DNA from: Micromonospora_G sp044901685
GTDB taxonomy: Bacteria > Actinomycetota > Actinomycetes > Mycobacteriales > Micromonosporaceae
Length of the DNA stretch: 64,000 nucleotides
Direction of reading: 5' to 3'
Assembly: GCF_044901685.1 (NCBI RefSeq)
Contig: NZ_JBJDPS010000002.1
Span: 992,001-1,056,000, forward strand
A model generated the notes under the pieces. The model ran no database searches, was not told the DNA's origin, and saw only the letters and a list, made by a program, of their open reading frames with translations. Of this stretch, positions 45,931 through 54,154 are shown piece after piece; position 1 is the first letter of the stretch; each line of letters starts with the position of its first letter. Position numbers and translations under genes: made by a program.

Positions 45931-46128
45931 ATGATGTCCACAAAGGACCGCGCTTCGACGGTCGAGTCCGTACCGGCGACCTCGACGAGCGCGGCAGAGT
46001 CGGCGACACCCGAGCCGGCCCCGACCACGACGCGAGCAGCCTCCGTGCTCGGCAGCGGCAGGGGCGGGTCGTCCAAGAACTTCGCGATCGGCGTCTCCGG
46101 TCGCACCCGGCGCAGGCCGACCGCCTGA
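45931..46128 (+). CDS. Short peptide 1 with conserved C-terminus
   Basis: A 65-residue peptide with a clear GGGAAGGA ribosome site before ATG 45931/45934. The N-terminal 45 residues are Ser/Thr/Ala/Pro-rich and disordered-looking. The C-terminus, FAIGVSGRTRRRPTA, matches that of the peptide at 46905 (FSIGVSGRIRRNPTA) while the rest does not, so selection acts on the last 15 residues. There is no signal peptide. It looks like a precursor whose C-terminal part is the active product, either a signalling peptide or a modified-peptide precursor. A tandem repeat starts at its stop and a strong terminator follows. Confidence 0.6.
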   Translation: MMSTKDRASTVESVPATSTSAAESATPEPAPTTTRAASVLGSGRGGSSKNFAIGVSGRTRRRPTA

Positions 46129-46170
46129 CCGGTCGCCTGACCGAGCGCCTGACCGGGTCGCCTGACCAAC
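46122..46170 (+). repeat. 12-13-bp tandem repeat at the peptide 1 stop codon
   Basis: Units beginning CGCCTGACC start at 46122, 46134, 46146 and 46159. The TGA in the first unit is the peptide stop codon. Array and position recall the 30-bp array at 6365. Confidence 0.85.
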
Positions 46171-46233
46171 CGCTGCGGTCGTGGCGACCGGACTCGTCGG
46201 CGACCCCGGTGTGGCGCGTACCTTCGTGGGTGG

Positions 46234-46270
46234 CGTTGATCCGGGGGAGCGTCATTCCCCCGGATCAACG
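46234..46270. terminator. Strong bidirectional terminator
   Basis: Perfect 15-bp arms (46234-46248, 46256-46270), beginning CGTTGATCCGGGGGA, with a 7-base loop. It lies between peptide 1 and the convergent S1-domain gene and ends 5 bp before the latter's stop. Confidence 0.88.
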
Positions 46271-46275
46271 TTCAC

Positions 46276-46485
46276 TCAGGCCGAGGCCAGGCTGAACCGC
46301 TGCTTCTCCGGGTCGATCGCGAGGATCCGGACCGAGACGCGGGTCCCGACCGGCCAGGACTCCTGGTACGCGAGACCCGTGAAGCCGTCGGACTCGACGA
46401 ACGAACCGAACGGCACCTGCTGGGTCACCACACCCTCGACCACGTCACCGACCTGGTGCCGGGCGAGAAATTCCTGCCAGCTCAT
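46276..46485 (-). CDS. Small S1-domain RNA-binding protein
   Basis: A 69-residue protein that is essentially one S1 (OB-fold) RNA-binding domain: GDVVEGVVTQQVPFGSFVES, GLAYQES, then GTRVSVRILAIDPEKQRFSL. Small free-standing S1 proteins bind RNA and are thought to act on translation or RNA folding. ATG 46485 is eight bases from an AGGGAGG site; the alternative GTG 46494 would touch that site. Confidence 0.85.
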   Translation of the reverse strand: MSWQEFLARHQVGDVVEGVVTQQVPFGSFVESDGFTGLAYQESWPVGTRVSVRILAIDPEKQRFSLASA

Positions 46486-46904
46486 AGTTGTCACCTCCCT
46501 TCCGTCACGAGTGGCCGTGCTGGGGCACTGCTCGTAACGAAGGGCGGGCCTCTCGCCCGCGCGGTGGTCAAGCGACAGCCGGGTAACCGTCCTGTGCGCG
46601 GCGCGTGGCCGACCCGGCAGTCATGCCCTGATCCTAACGGGCGCGGCGGGACGTACGGAAGCGGGCGGTCGTACGGGTCGGGTCAGCGGGCCCTGCGTGC
46701 GTCGGCCAGAGCGTCGATTTTGTTTCCTCACCACCGCCGGGCGTAACCGCTTCAGACGGTAGGGGTTTCCACAGCAGAGTGTCACTAGCGGAAGCGCTCG
46801 GATTCGTCGGCAGGCGAACCCGACCGGGCGTGACCGCGGCGCCGCTCCGGCTTCCCCGCCCGGCGTGCGGGGCGGCCCCCGCCAACGACGAGAGGGAGAG
46901 TGCG
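46486..46904. other. Gene-free region between S1-domain gene and peptide 2
   Basis: No convincing gene. On the minus strand it should hold the S1 gene promoter: a TAGGAT -10-like hexamer (46631-46636 complement) would give a leader of about 140 nt, which includes a GCGGGC/GCCCGC hairpin (46544-46560). On the plus strand it leads to peptide 2, with a slightly AT-richer stretch near 46710-46740. Confidence 0.45.
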
Positions 46905-47117
46905 ATGTCCAACGGAGAACGCGAACCGGAGACAACGATGGATTCGGATGCCCCGTCGGTCGCACCGGTGGAGACGACGCCGGACCTGCCTTCCGTGCCG
47001 GATAATCGCAAACGGGCTCGAAACGGTGGCCGATTCGACGACCCGTCAGCTCCCGCGCCGCTGGAATTCTTCTCGATCGGAGTGTCGGGCCGCATCCGGC
47101 GCAACCCCACCGCCTGA
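46905..47117 (+). CDS. Short peptide 2 with conserved C-terminus, coupled to XRE-TPR regulator
   Basis: A 70-residue acidic peptide; ATG 46905 follows AGAGGGAGAG. It ends in FSIGVSGRIRRNPTA, the motif shared with peptide 1 at 45931; the remaining sequence is unrelated and low-complexity. There is no signal sequence. Its TGA shares a base with the ATG of the XRE-TPR gene (TGATG), so the two are translated together. A peptide paired with a TPR-type regulator recalls RRNPP peptide-receptor signalling of Firmicutes, though export and processing are not evident. It might instead be a co-regulator acting inside the cell. Confidence 0.6.
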   Translation: MSNGEREPETTMDSDAPSVAPVETTPDLPSVPDNRKRARNGGRFDDPSAPAPLEFFSIGVSGRIRRNPTA

Positions 47118-48346
47118 TGGACGAGCTGCCGATCGGCCGCCGGGTGGCGTACTGGCGGGGCCAGCGGAAGATGTCGCAGCAGGTGTTCGCCGACCGGATC
47201 GGCCGTTCCAAGAGCTGGGTCGACAAGATCGAGCGGGGTGACCGACGGCTGGACAAGTTCTCGCTGCTCTACCAGATCGCGGTCGTGCTCCAGATCGACG
47301 TGGCGATGCTGCTCAATCGCGATCCGGAGCGGGGGTCGAGCCCGACCGGCAGTTATGACCAGCGCGAGCTGGACGATCTCCGTGCCGCCCTGGAGCGCTG
47401 CGCACCGGCTGCCTATCTGGGCCGCGCCAGTGGCGCCGGCCCGGCGTTGCCCGAGTTGGCCCGGTCGATCAACCACGCCTGGTTGACCTACCAGTACGCC
47501 CGCTACGGCGTACTGACCAGGGCGTTGCCCGGCCTGCTGCGGGACGCGCAGACGGCGGACGCGTTCCACCGGGGGGACGCCGGACGGCAGGCCGCCAACC
47601 TGCTCGGGCAGGTGCTCCAGATCGCCTCGTCGGCGCTGCGCAAGCTCGGCGACCACGAGTCGGCCCGGCTCGCCGCGGACCGCTCGATCGCGGTCGCGCT
47701 GCGCGCCGAGGACGAGCTGTTGGCCGGCGTGGCGACGAGCAGGATGGCGAACGCCCTGTTGGCGACCGGTCGGGCACGGGCCGCGTTCGAGGCGAACATG
47801 GTGATGGCGCAGCGGCTCGCCCCGAGCGACCCGACCACCACCGACCCGGCCCGGCTCTCGGTGTACGGATCGATGCTGTTGCAGGCCGCGATGGCAGCCG
47901 CCCGGCTCGGCGACAACCCCGGCGTACGCGAGTTGCTGCGCGAGGCCGAGGTGGCGGCGACCGCCCTCGGGGCGGACCGGAACGAGTACTGGACCAGTTT
48001 CGGTCCCACCAACGTGCAGTTGCACCGGGCCGCGGCGGCGATCGAGCTGGGGGAGGGGCGGGAGGCGGTCGCCATCCACGAGCACCAGCTCGACCACCGC
48101 CGGCTCGCCGGACTGCTGCCCGAGCGGCGGGCGCACCACCTGCTCGACATCGCCCGGGGTTACCTGCTCGTCGGTGAGACCGGCTCGGCCGGGGAAGCGT
48201 TGGTCGAGGCCGACCGGGTGGCGCCCTGGGAGATCCGGGGACGACCGGTGGCGCACGAGTTGATGGCCGACATCCTGCGGCGTACGAAGGGGGCGGCGCC
48301 CGCGCTGGTCGCCGACCTGGCGACGCACATGGGCGCCCGAGTGTGA
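47117..48346 (+). CDS. XRE-family regulator with TPR-like C-terminal domain
   Basis: A 409-residue regulator. Helix-turn-helix at about 5-60 (MSQQVFADRIGRSKSWVDKI). The rest is all-helical with TPR-like pairs, for example LGDHESARLAADRSIAVALR, LLATGRARAAFEANMVMAQR and LGDNPGVRELLREAEVAATA. This layout is shared with RRNPP peptide receptors and with many actinobacterial regulators of unknown ligand. Its start overlaps the stop of the short peptide upstream, making that peptide its natural candidate ligand. Confidence 0.87.
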   Translation: MDELPIGRRVAYWRGQRKMSQQVFADRIGRSKSWVDKIERGDRRLDKFSLLYQIAVVLQIDVAMLLNRDPERGSSPTGSYDQRELDDLRAALERCAPAAYLGRASGAGPALPELARSINHAWLTYQYARYGVLTRALPGLLRDAQTADAFHRGDAGRQAANLLGQVLQIASSALRKLGDHESARLAADRSIAVALRAEDELLAGVATSRMANALLATGRARAAFEANMVMAQRLAPSDPTTTDPARLSVYGSMLLQAAMAAARLGDNPGVRELLREAEVAATALGADRNEYWTSFGPTNVQLHRAAAAIELGEGREAVAIHEHQLDHRRLAGLLPERRAHHLLDIARGYLLVGETGSAGEALVEADRVAPWEIRGRPVAHELMADILRRTKGAAPALVADLATHMGARV

Positions 48347-48469
48347 GCGGGGAACCCAGGGAGCGGGCGGCAGGTGAGGCGGTGATGATCCACGCGCCGT
48401 TGGCTGTCGCACGGACCGCTGTCACGACAGCCGCGAGCGCGACGATCTCCCGAGGGGAGGCAGTGGGGG

Positions 48470-49222
48470 TCAGGGGTGGGTGGAGTGGGTCAGCCAGTTC
48501 TCGAATCGGGTGGCACCGAGGTGGGCCTTGCCGCGCGGGTTCAGGGACTGGTCGTCGATCGTGGTGCCGAAGTAGCGGGCACTGTCGTCCGTGGTCACCT
48601 CGTGGCTGTCGCCGGTCGCGCTCAGCACCCGGCGGGCGGCGTCGTCCATCGGGATCTGCTCCGGGCCGGCGATCTCGACGATGCCGTTCGTCGGCGGTTC
48701 GAGGGTGAGGTCGGTCAGCGCGGCGGAGACGTCCTCGGCGGCGATCGGCTGGAACAGGGCGTGCGGCAGCCGGATCGTGTCGCCGTCCATGCTGGTCAGA
48801 GCGATGGCCTTGACGAACTCGAAGAACTGGGTCGCCCGGACGATCGTGTACGGCACCGGGCTCGCCTTGATCAGCTCCTCCTGGGCCACCTTCGCCCGGA
48901 GGTAGCCGCTCTCCGGCAACTCGTCCGCGCCGACGACCGAGAGGGCGACGTGGTGTCCCACCCCGGCGGCGGCCTCGGCGGCGAGCAGGTTTGTCCCGGA
49001 GGTACGGAAGAAGTCCAGCACCGCCTCGTCCTCGAACGAGGGCGAGTTGGCCACGTCGACGACGACCTGGGCGCCGTCGAGGACCTCGGCCAGACCTTCG
49101 CCGGTGAGGGTGTTGACGCCGGAGGAGGGCGACGCCGCGACCGCCTCGTGACCCCGTGCCCGCAGGTTCTCCACCAGCCTGCTGCCGATCAGTCCGCTGC
49201 CGCCGATAACCACGATCTTCAT
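48470..49222 (-). CDS. NmrA-like NAD(P)-binding SDR protein
   Basis: A 250-residue atypical short-chain dehydrogenase: MKIVVIGGSGLIGSRLVENL cofactor motif, VPYTIVRATQFFEF core and no classic YxxxK, as in NmrA-like proteins, which act as reductases or redox sensors. ATG 49222 follows GAAGGAGAG; the longer GTG start is less likely. It is divergent from the Rrf2 gene, with twin palindromes between them, so it is probably repressed by Rrf2. Confidence 0.87.
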   Translation of the reverse strand: MKIVVIGGSGLIGSRLVENLRARGHEAVAASPSSGVNTLTGEGLAEVLDGAQVVVDVANSPSFEDEAVLDFFRTSGTNLLAAEAAAGVGHHVALSVVGADELPESGYLRAKVAQEELIKASPVPYTIVRATQFFEFVKAIALTSMDGDTIRLPHALFQPIAAEDVSAALTDLTLEPPTNGIVEIAGPEQIPMDDAARRVLSATGDSHEVTTDDSARYFGTTIDDQSLNPRGKAHLGATRFENWLTHSTHP

Positions 49223-49270
49223 GATCGGTCTCTCCTTCGTCACCCGCCGCCAGCGGGCGATCGTCTGGAA

Positions 49271-49318
49271 CTCGGATAACTTCTGTCCGAGATACTACTC
49301 GGACAACTTCTGTCCGAG
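49271..49318. promoter_or_regulatory. Twin operators for the Rrf2 regulator
   Basis: Two 21-bp dyads, 49271-49291 and 49298-49318. The second has perfect 8-bp arms CTCGGACA and TGTCCGAG around ACTTC; the first differs by one base. They are 27 bp apart centre to centre, within the 113-bp gap between the NmrA-like and Rrf2 genes. Confidence 0.8.
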
Positions 49319-49335
49319 TCAAGTAGGATGGGGTG

Positions 49336-49824
49336 ATGAAGATGTCAGGCGGGGTCGAGTGGGCGTTGCACTGTTGCGTGGTGCTGACCGCCGCCGACCA
49401 GCCGGTGCCCGCCGCGCGGCTGGCCGAGCTGCACGACGTCTCGGCCAGTTACCTGGCCAAGCAGCTACAGGGGCTTTCCCGCGCCGGTCTGGTGCAATCC
49501 ATTCAGGGGCAGTCGGGCGGCTACCTGCTCACCCGGGCACCGGAGCTGATCACCGTGCTCGACGTGGTCGAGGCGGTGGACGGCACCCGCCCCGCGTTTG
49601 TCTGCACCGAGATCCGGCAGCGGGGACCACTGGCGGTCCCGGCCGAGGCGTGTGTCGTACCGTGCGCGATTTCTCGCGCGATGACCGCCGCCGACGCCGC
49701 CTGGCGCGGTGCGCTGCGCGCCGTGACGATCGCCGACCTCGCGCACGACGTCAGCGTCGACTACGACTCCGACCCCTTCGCCGTGATCCGTCCCTGGCTC
49801 GGGGCGGCGGAGAGGACCGCCTGA
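49336..49824 (+). CDS. Rrf2-family transcriptional regulator
   Basis: A 162-residue Rrf2 regulator: winged helix with ARLAELHDVSASYLAKQLQ and the wing IQGQSGGYLLTR. Cysteines C90, C106 and C110 lie where Fe-S Rrf2 proteins (IscR, NsrR) carry their ligands, but the spacing differs, so a cluster or a thiol switch is possible, not certain. C13/C14 are additional. ATG 49336 follows AGGATGGG. The twin dyads upstream suggest autoregulation and control of the divergent NmrA-like gene. Confidence 0.88.
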   Translation: MKMSGGVEWALHCCVVLTAADQPVPAARLAELHDVSASYLAKQLQGLSRAGLVQSIQGQSGGYLLTRAPELITVLDVVEAVDGTRPAFVCTEIRQRGPLAVPAEACVVPCAISRAMTAADAAWRGALRAVTIADLAHDVSVDYDSDPFAVIRPWLGAAERTA

Positions 49825-49843
49825 CCGTTGTCCGCCGCGTGCC

Positions 49844-50296
49844 TCAGCCGCCCCCCGGCCGGAGAAAGAGGGTCACCCACTCGCGTGAGGTGATCCGCCA
49901 GCCGTCGTCCGTACGCCGGAACCGGTCGTGGTCCTCGCCGACGGTCCAGGGCAGCGTCCTGCCCGGCCCCTCGCCCTCGTCCATGAACACGGTGAGGATC
50001 GTGGCGCCGACCGCCCGGTCGTCGCCATCGGTGACGAAGCGCATGTTGCCGCAGACGTGACGGATGCGTTGGCGCGGATTGTCGGCGTCGTACGCCTCTC
50101 CCCACTGCCGGATGGCGTCGTGCCCGCTCAGCGTCGAGCTGCCGAGGTTCAGCTCGCCCTCCGGGGTGAACAACTCGTAGAGCGTGCCCGCCTTGCCGAG
50201 GTCGACCCGCCAGGCGGCTTCGGTCACCAACCGGGTCAGCGCCAGGTGGTCGGGGTCGCTGACGAAGCGCCCGCCCAGTGGTCCGACGGCCTTCAC
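49844..50296 (-). CDS. SnoaL/NTF2-like protein
   Basis: A 150-residue alpha+beta-barrel protein of the SnoaL/NTF2-like fold: LALTRLVTEAAWRVDLG, ELFTPEGELNLG and a final DDGWRITSREWVTLF. Members are small isomerases, hydrolases or binding proteins. Its GTG start overlaps the stop of the CapD-like gene (GTGA), so it belongs to that transcript; a link to polysaccharide synthesis is unclear. Confidence 0.82.
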   Translation of the reverse strand: MKAVGPLGGRFVSDPDHLALTRLVTEAAWRVDLGKAGTLYELFTPEGELNLGSSTLSGHDAIRQWGEAYDADNPRQRIRHVCGNMRFVTDGDDRAVGATILTVFMDEGEGPGRTLPWTVGEDHDRFRRTDDGWRITSREWVTLFLRPGGG

Positions 50297-52200
50297 TTCG
50301 GTGGCGTGGGGATGGTGACCGCGTGGTCGTCCCTGGTGTTCGGGACCAACAGGACCGGTGGATCGAAGCTGGCCGGCTGCTCGCAGAGCCAGGCCAACCG
50401 GTCGATCACCTTGGCCGGGTCGTCGAACGGGTCCAGCGCGCTCGCCTCGATCGGGTCCAGCGCCGGTACGGTCACGTGCGAGATCAGCGGGTGCAGCGGG
50501 CGGAGGTCCGGTTCCCCGCTGCCGAGCAGGTCCTCGTGCAGCTTCTCGCCCGGTCGCAGACCGGTGTAGACGATCTGGTGGGAGCCGGGGGCCTGGGCGG
50601 CGAGCTGCCGGGCGATGTCGTCGATGCGTACCGGGTCGCCCATGTCCAGCACCAGCGCCTCCCCGTCCCGGCCGATCGCGGCGGCCTGGAGGACCAGTTG
50701 CACCGCCTCCTGCACGGTCATCAGGTAGCGGGTCACCTCAGGGTCGGTGACGGTGATCGGCAGTCCGGCGTCGATCTGGGCCTGGAACGCGGTCACCACC
50801 GACCCCCGACTGCTCAGTACGTTGCCGAAACGCACGCTGAGGAAGGTGCCGTCGGTGGCGGCGGCGGTGTGCGCGGTCAGCCGTTCGGTGATCCGCTTCG
50901 AGTAGCCGAGCACGCTGATCGGGTTCGCCGCCTTGTCGGTGGAGATGTTGACGAACCGGGCCACGTCGCGGCAGGCGCTGAGCACCGACAGGGTGCCCCA
51001 CACGTTGGTCTTGATCGCCTCGCCGGGGTGGCGTTGCAGCAGCGTGAGGTGCTTGAGCGCGGCGGCGTGAAAGACGATGTCCGGCTTGCGGTCGGCGACC
51101 ACCCGGGCGATGCCCTCGGCGTCGCGGATGTCGGCGAGGATGAGCTCCGGCCCGTCGAGCAGGGCCCGCCCGGTCAGCGAGAGCTGCAACGCGTGCAGCG
51201 CCGACTCGTCCCGGTCGAGCATCATCAGCTCGCCCGGGTTGGCCCGCATGATCTGCCGGCAGAGTTCGGAGCCGATCGAACCGCCGGCACCGGTGACCAG
51301 CACCCGTCGGCCGGTCACCTCGGCGCCCCGGGTGCCGAGGTCGGCGACGGCGTGCGGGCGTCCCAACAGGTCGGTGATCTTCAGGTCGCGTACGTCCGCG
51401 ACGCTGATCCGGTGGTCGACGAGTTCGCGTACCGGGGGGAGGACCTTGAACTCGGCGCCGGTCTCCAGGGTGGCGGTGCGCACCTGGCGGATCAGTTCGG
51501 GTTCGGCGCTGGCGATGGCGAGGATCAGGGTGGTCGCCCCGGTCTGGGCGAGCGCCGCCGCGATCTCCCGGCGTCCGCCGAGCACCGGTACGCCGTCCAG
51601 GCGCAGGCGTCGCTTCTCCGGATCGTCGTCGAGCAGCCCGACCGGCAGGTACTTGCCCCGGGGATCGCTGACCATCGCCTTGAGCAGCGACTGTCCGGCC
51701 GAACCGAGTCCGAAGATCAGCACCGGTACGGCCGAGCCGGTGCTCGGCCGCAGCGAGCGGCTGCGCCGGTGCCGGTGCACCGAACGGACGGCGGCCATCA
51801 GCAGCAGCGCGATGGCCCCGCCGACCGGTGGCGTACTGGCCGGGACGGGGTGGGTGGCCAGCGGCAGCACGCCCATCACCAGCAGGAGGGCGGTGCCGGC
51901 GACCGCTACGGTCAGCGCGCGTGCCTCCAACCGGCTGCCGAGCGGGTGCCGACCCTGGTAGTGCCGGTGTACGGCGGTCAGGCAGGTGAAGACGGCGCTC
52001 GCGATCAGGCCGGCGACCAGCACCCGGGCCAGTACCTGGCCGCTGAGTTCGAACTCGAACCGGGTCCAGGCGGCGGTGAGGAACCCGCCGATCCAGGCGA
52101 TCGTGTCGACCGCGAGCAGGGCGGCGGTACGGCGACGGGCCCCCGGCCGACGGTGGACCGTACGGGCATGCGTCGTCGGGGGGGCTGCGGCGAATGGCAT
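50293..52200 (-). CDS. CapD/FlaA1-type nucleotide-sugar 4,6-dehydratase, membrane form
   Basis: A 635-residue polysaccharide biosynthesis enzyme. Four membrane helices (about 25-140), a first Rossmann region LIFGLGSAGQSLL (161-173) and a second with TGAGGSIGSE (303-312), NISTDKAANP and YSKRITE. This WbpM/PglF-type layout makes UDP-4-keto-6-deoxy sugars from UDP-GlcNAc. The usual catalytic Tyr of YxxxK is replaced, as known for the large dehydratases. It is the first gene of the surface-polysaccharide cluster, divergent from the nucleotidyltransferase operon. Confidence 0.9.
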   Translation of the reverse strand: MPFAAAPPTTHARTVHRRPGARRRTAALLAVDTIAWIGGFLTAAWTRFEFELSGQVLARVLVAGLIASAVFTCLTAVHRHYQGRHPLGSRLEARALTVAVAGTALLLVMGVLPLATHPVPASTPPVGGAIALLLMAAVRSVHRHRRSRSLRPSTGSAVPVLIFGLGSAGQSLLKAMVSDPRGKYLPVGLLDDDPEKRRLRLDGVPVLGGRREIAAALAQTGATTLILAIASAEPELIRQVRTATLETGAEFKVLPPVRELVDHRISVADVRDLKITDLLGRPHAVADLGTRGAEVTGRRVLVTGAGGSIGSELCRQIMRANPGELMMLDRDESALHALQLSLTGRALLDGPELILADIRDAEGIARVVADRKPDIVFHAAALKHLTLLQRHPGEAIKTNVWGTLSVLSACRDVARFVNISTDKAANPISVLGYSKRITERLTAHTAAATDGTFLSVRFGNVLSSRGSVVTAFQAQIDAGLPITVTDPEVTRYLMTVQEAVQLVLQAAAIGRDGEALVLDMGDPVRIDDIARQLAAQAPGSHQIVYTGLRPGEKLHEDLLGSGEPDLRPLHPLISHVTVPALDPIEASALDPFDDPAKVIDRLAWLCEQPASFDPPVLLVPNTRDDHAVTIPTPPK

Positions 52201-52417
52201 GGGATGGCTCCCTGATCCGTTTCTCGTCGGCCTCGCCCCGGCGTCGCGGGAGCGGGTGGCTGCTGTCAGGTAACCAACTCTTAGTCGCTCTTTTCGCTTT
52301 AGGTGGACTGTTTCACTTTATTTGTGTGCTCAGGCTTTTTGCGTGACTCCCCGCTGCCGCCGTCGTTGACGACAGAGGACCTGTCCCGGCTGGTGGGAAG
52401 GGGCGGAGGAGGACGAG
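52201..52417. promoter_or_regulatory. AT-rich divergent promoter region of the polysaccharide cluster
   Basis: 217 bp between capD-like and nucleotidyltransferase genes. About 52270-52340 is distinctly AT-rich for this genome (runs such as CTCTTTTCGCTTT and CACTTTATTTGTG), so it probably holds both promoters. Exact -35/-10 hexamers are not assignable. Confidence 0.5.
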
Positions 52418-53146
52418 ATGCACGTGGTGATCATGGCTGGCGGTAAGGGAGTCCGCCTGCGCCCGTACACCACCTCGCTGCCGAAACCGTTGGTCCCGAT
52501 CGGCGACAGCTACGCCATCCTGGAAATCGTCCTGCACCAGTTGGCGAGTTACGGCTTCACCCACGTGACGCTCGCGATCAACCACCTCGGTGCGTTGATC
52601 CGCGCCTTTGTCGGTGACGGTTCCCGCTACGGCCTGCACGTGGAGTACGTGGAGGAGCGGGTGCCGCTCTCCACCGTCGGCCCGCTCTTCGGGCTGCGGG
52701 ACCGGCTGCCCGAGCACTTCCTGGTGATGAACGGCGACATTCTCACCGACCTCAACTACGCCGACCTGCTGATGGCGCACACCGAATCCGGCGCCCCGCT
52801 GACCGTGGCGACCTTCCGCCGCAGCGTCAAGATCGATTTTGGGGTGCTGGTCACCCGGGGCGAGCGGGTGGTCGAGTTCACCGAGAAGCCGACCCTCGAC
52901 TACGAGGTCAGCATGGGTGTCTACGGGCTGTCCCGGAGCACCGTCGCGGCCTACCCGGACGGGCTGTCGTTCGGCTTCGACCAGCTCATGATCGACCTGC
53001 TCGACCAGGGGCGGCAGCCGGCCAACTACCCGTTCGACGGCTACTGGCTCGACATCGGCCGCCCCGAGGACTACGACGAGGCGAACCGTACGTTCGACGA
53101 ACTCCGGCCGACCCTGCTCCCCCTCGGGGTACGGGAGGCGGTGTGA
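52418..53146 (+). CDS. Sugar-1-phosphate nucleotidyltransferase
   Basis: A 242-residue NTP-transferase: MAGGKGVRLRPYT nucleotide loop, LPKPLVPIGD, VMNGDILTDL metal-binding region and the FTEKP motif, ending with WLDIGRPEDY. It activates a sugar phosphate to an NDP-sugar (mannose-1-P guanylyl-, glucose-1-P thymidylyl- or similar). It is the first gene of a five-gene same-strand set; the next start overlaps its stop. Confidence 0.9.
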   Translation: MHVVIMAGGKGVRLRPYTTSLPKPLVPIGDSYAILEIVLHQLASYGFTHVTLAINHLGALIRAFVGDGSRYGLHVEYVEERVPLSTVGPLFGLRDRLPEHFLVMNGDILTDLNYADLLMAHTESGAPLTVATFRRSVKIDFGVLVTRGERVVEFTEKPTLDYEVSMGVYGLSRSTVAAYPDGLSFGFDQLMIDLLDQGRQPANYPFDGYWLDIGRPEDYDEANRTFDELRPTLLPLGVREAV

Positions 53147-54075
53147 GCCGGGTGCTGCTCTTCGGCGCGTCCGGCTTCGTCGGCTCGCGGGTACGCGCCG
53201 TACTCGAACCCGACAGCGAGTTGGTCTGTCCGGGACGGGCCGACTGCGACCTGCTCACCACCGAGGTGGCCGAACTGACCGAACTGGTCCACGCGGCCCG
53301 ACCGGACGCGGTGGTCAACTGCACCGGTCAGCTCACCGGCGGCGGGTACGCGATGGTCCGCGCGCACACCCTGGTCACCGCGAAACTGGTCGAGGCGGTC
53401 GCGGCCGGCGCACCGCGGGCCCGGCTGGTCCGACTCGGCTCGGCCGGCGAGTACGGCACGGTTCCGTTCGGCGTCCCGATCGCCGAGGACGAACCCGCCG
53501 CGCCGGTCAGCGAGTACGGGCTCAGCCACCTCGCCGCCACCCAACTGGTCGCACTGGCCCGCGCCACCGGGCGGGTCGACGCCGTGGTGCTGCGGGTGTT
53601 CAACCCGATCGGCCCCGGACTCTCCACCGAGAACGTGCTCGGCCGCGCGGCGGCGCTGCTGCTGGCCGCCCGGGAGAGCGGCGTACCGGAGATCGGGTTG
53701 GGGCCACTGGGCGCGTACCGGGACTTCGTCGACGTACGCGACGTGGCGTTCGCGGTCCGGGCGGTCCTGCACGCGCCCGACTCACCGCACCTGGTCTTCA
53801 ACATCTCCAGCGGGCACGCGGTCGCCACCCGGCACGCCGTCCGGTTGCTCGCCCGCGCCGCCGAGTTCGCCGGCAACGTACGCGAGGAGGCCCCCAACCC
53901 GGCGGCTTCCCGGACCGCGAACGTGCCCTGGATGTGCGGCGACAACAGCCTCGCGCTGCGGGTGCTCGGCTGGAGCCCCGCCTACGACCTGCTCGACTCG
54001 GTCCGGGACCTGTGGGACGCGGCGGTTGCCCCGGTCCCGGCCCGGACGCCGCTGGCCAGTGGGGCACGCGCCTGA
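53143..54075 (+). CDS. NAD-dependent epimerase/dehydratase-like protein with altered active site
   Basis: A 310-residue extended SDR: LLFGASGFVGSRV cofactor motif, VNCTGQL, RLGSAGEYG and a Tyr in SEYGLSHLAAT. The catalytic YxxxK reads YGLSH, so the lysine is replaced by His; the enzyme may use an unusual mechanism or be inactive. GTG 53143 overlaps the upstream stop (GTGA). It probably remodels the NDP-sugar produced by its neighbour. Confidence 0.83.
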   Translation: MSRVLLFGASGFVGSRVRAVLEPDSELVCPGRADCDLLTTEVAELTELVHAARPDAVVNCTGQLTGGGYAMVRAHTLVTAKLVEAVAAGAPRARLVRLGSAGEYGTVPFGVPIAEDEPAAPVSEYGLSHLAATQLVALARATGRVDAVVLRVFNPIGPGLSTENVLGRAAALLLAARESGVPEIGLGPLGAYRDFVDVRDVAFAVRAVLHAPDSPHLVFNISSGHAVATRHAVRLLARAAEFAGNVREEAPNPAASRTANVPWMCGDNSLALRVLGWSPAYDLLDSVRDLWDAAVAPVPARTPLASGARA

Positions 54076-54154
54076 CGGACCCGCGCCACCGGATCTCTGT
54101 CCCATCCACACACACGTTCCACGTCCACGCACACGTCTCACAAGGAGGCCGGAG

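Noticed and set aside
50278..52215. 645-residue plus-strand frame opposite the CapD-like gene
   Set aside because: Covers the same span as a recognisable nucleotide-sugar dehydratase; no domain of its own.
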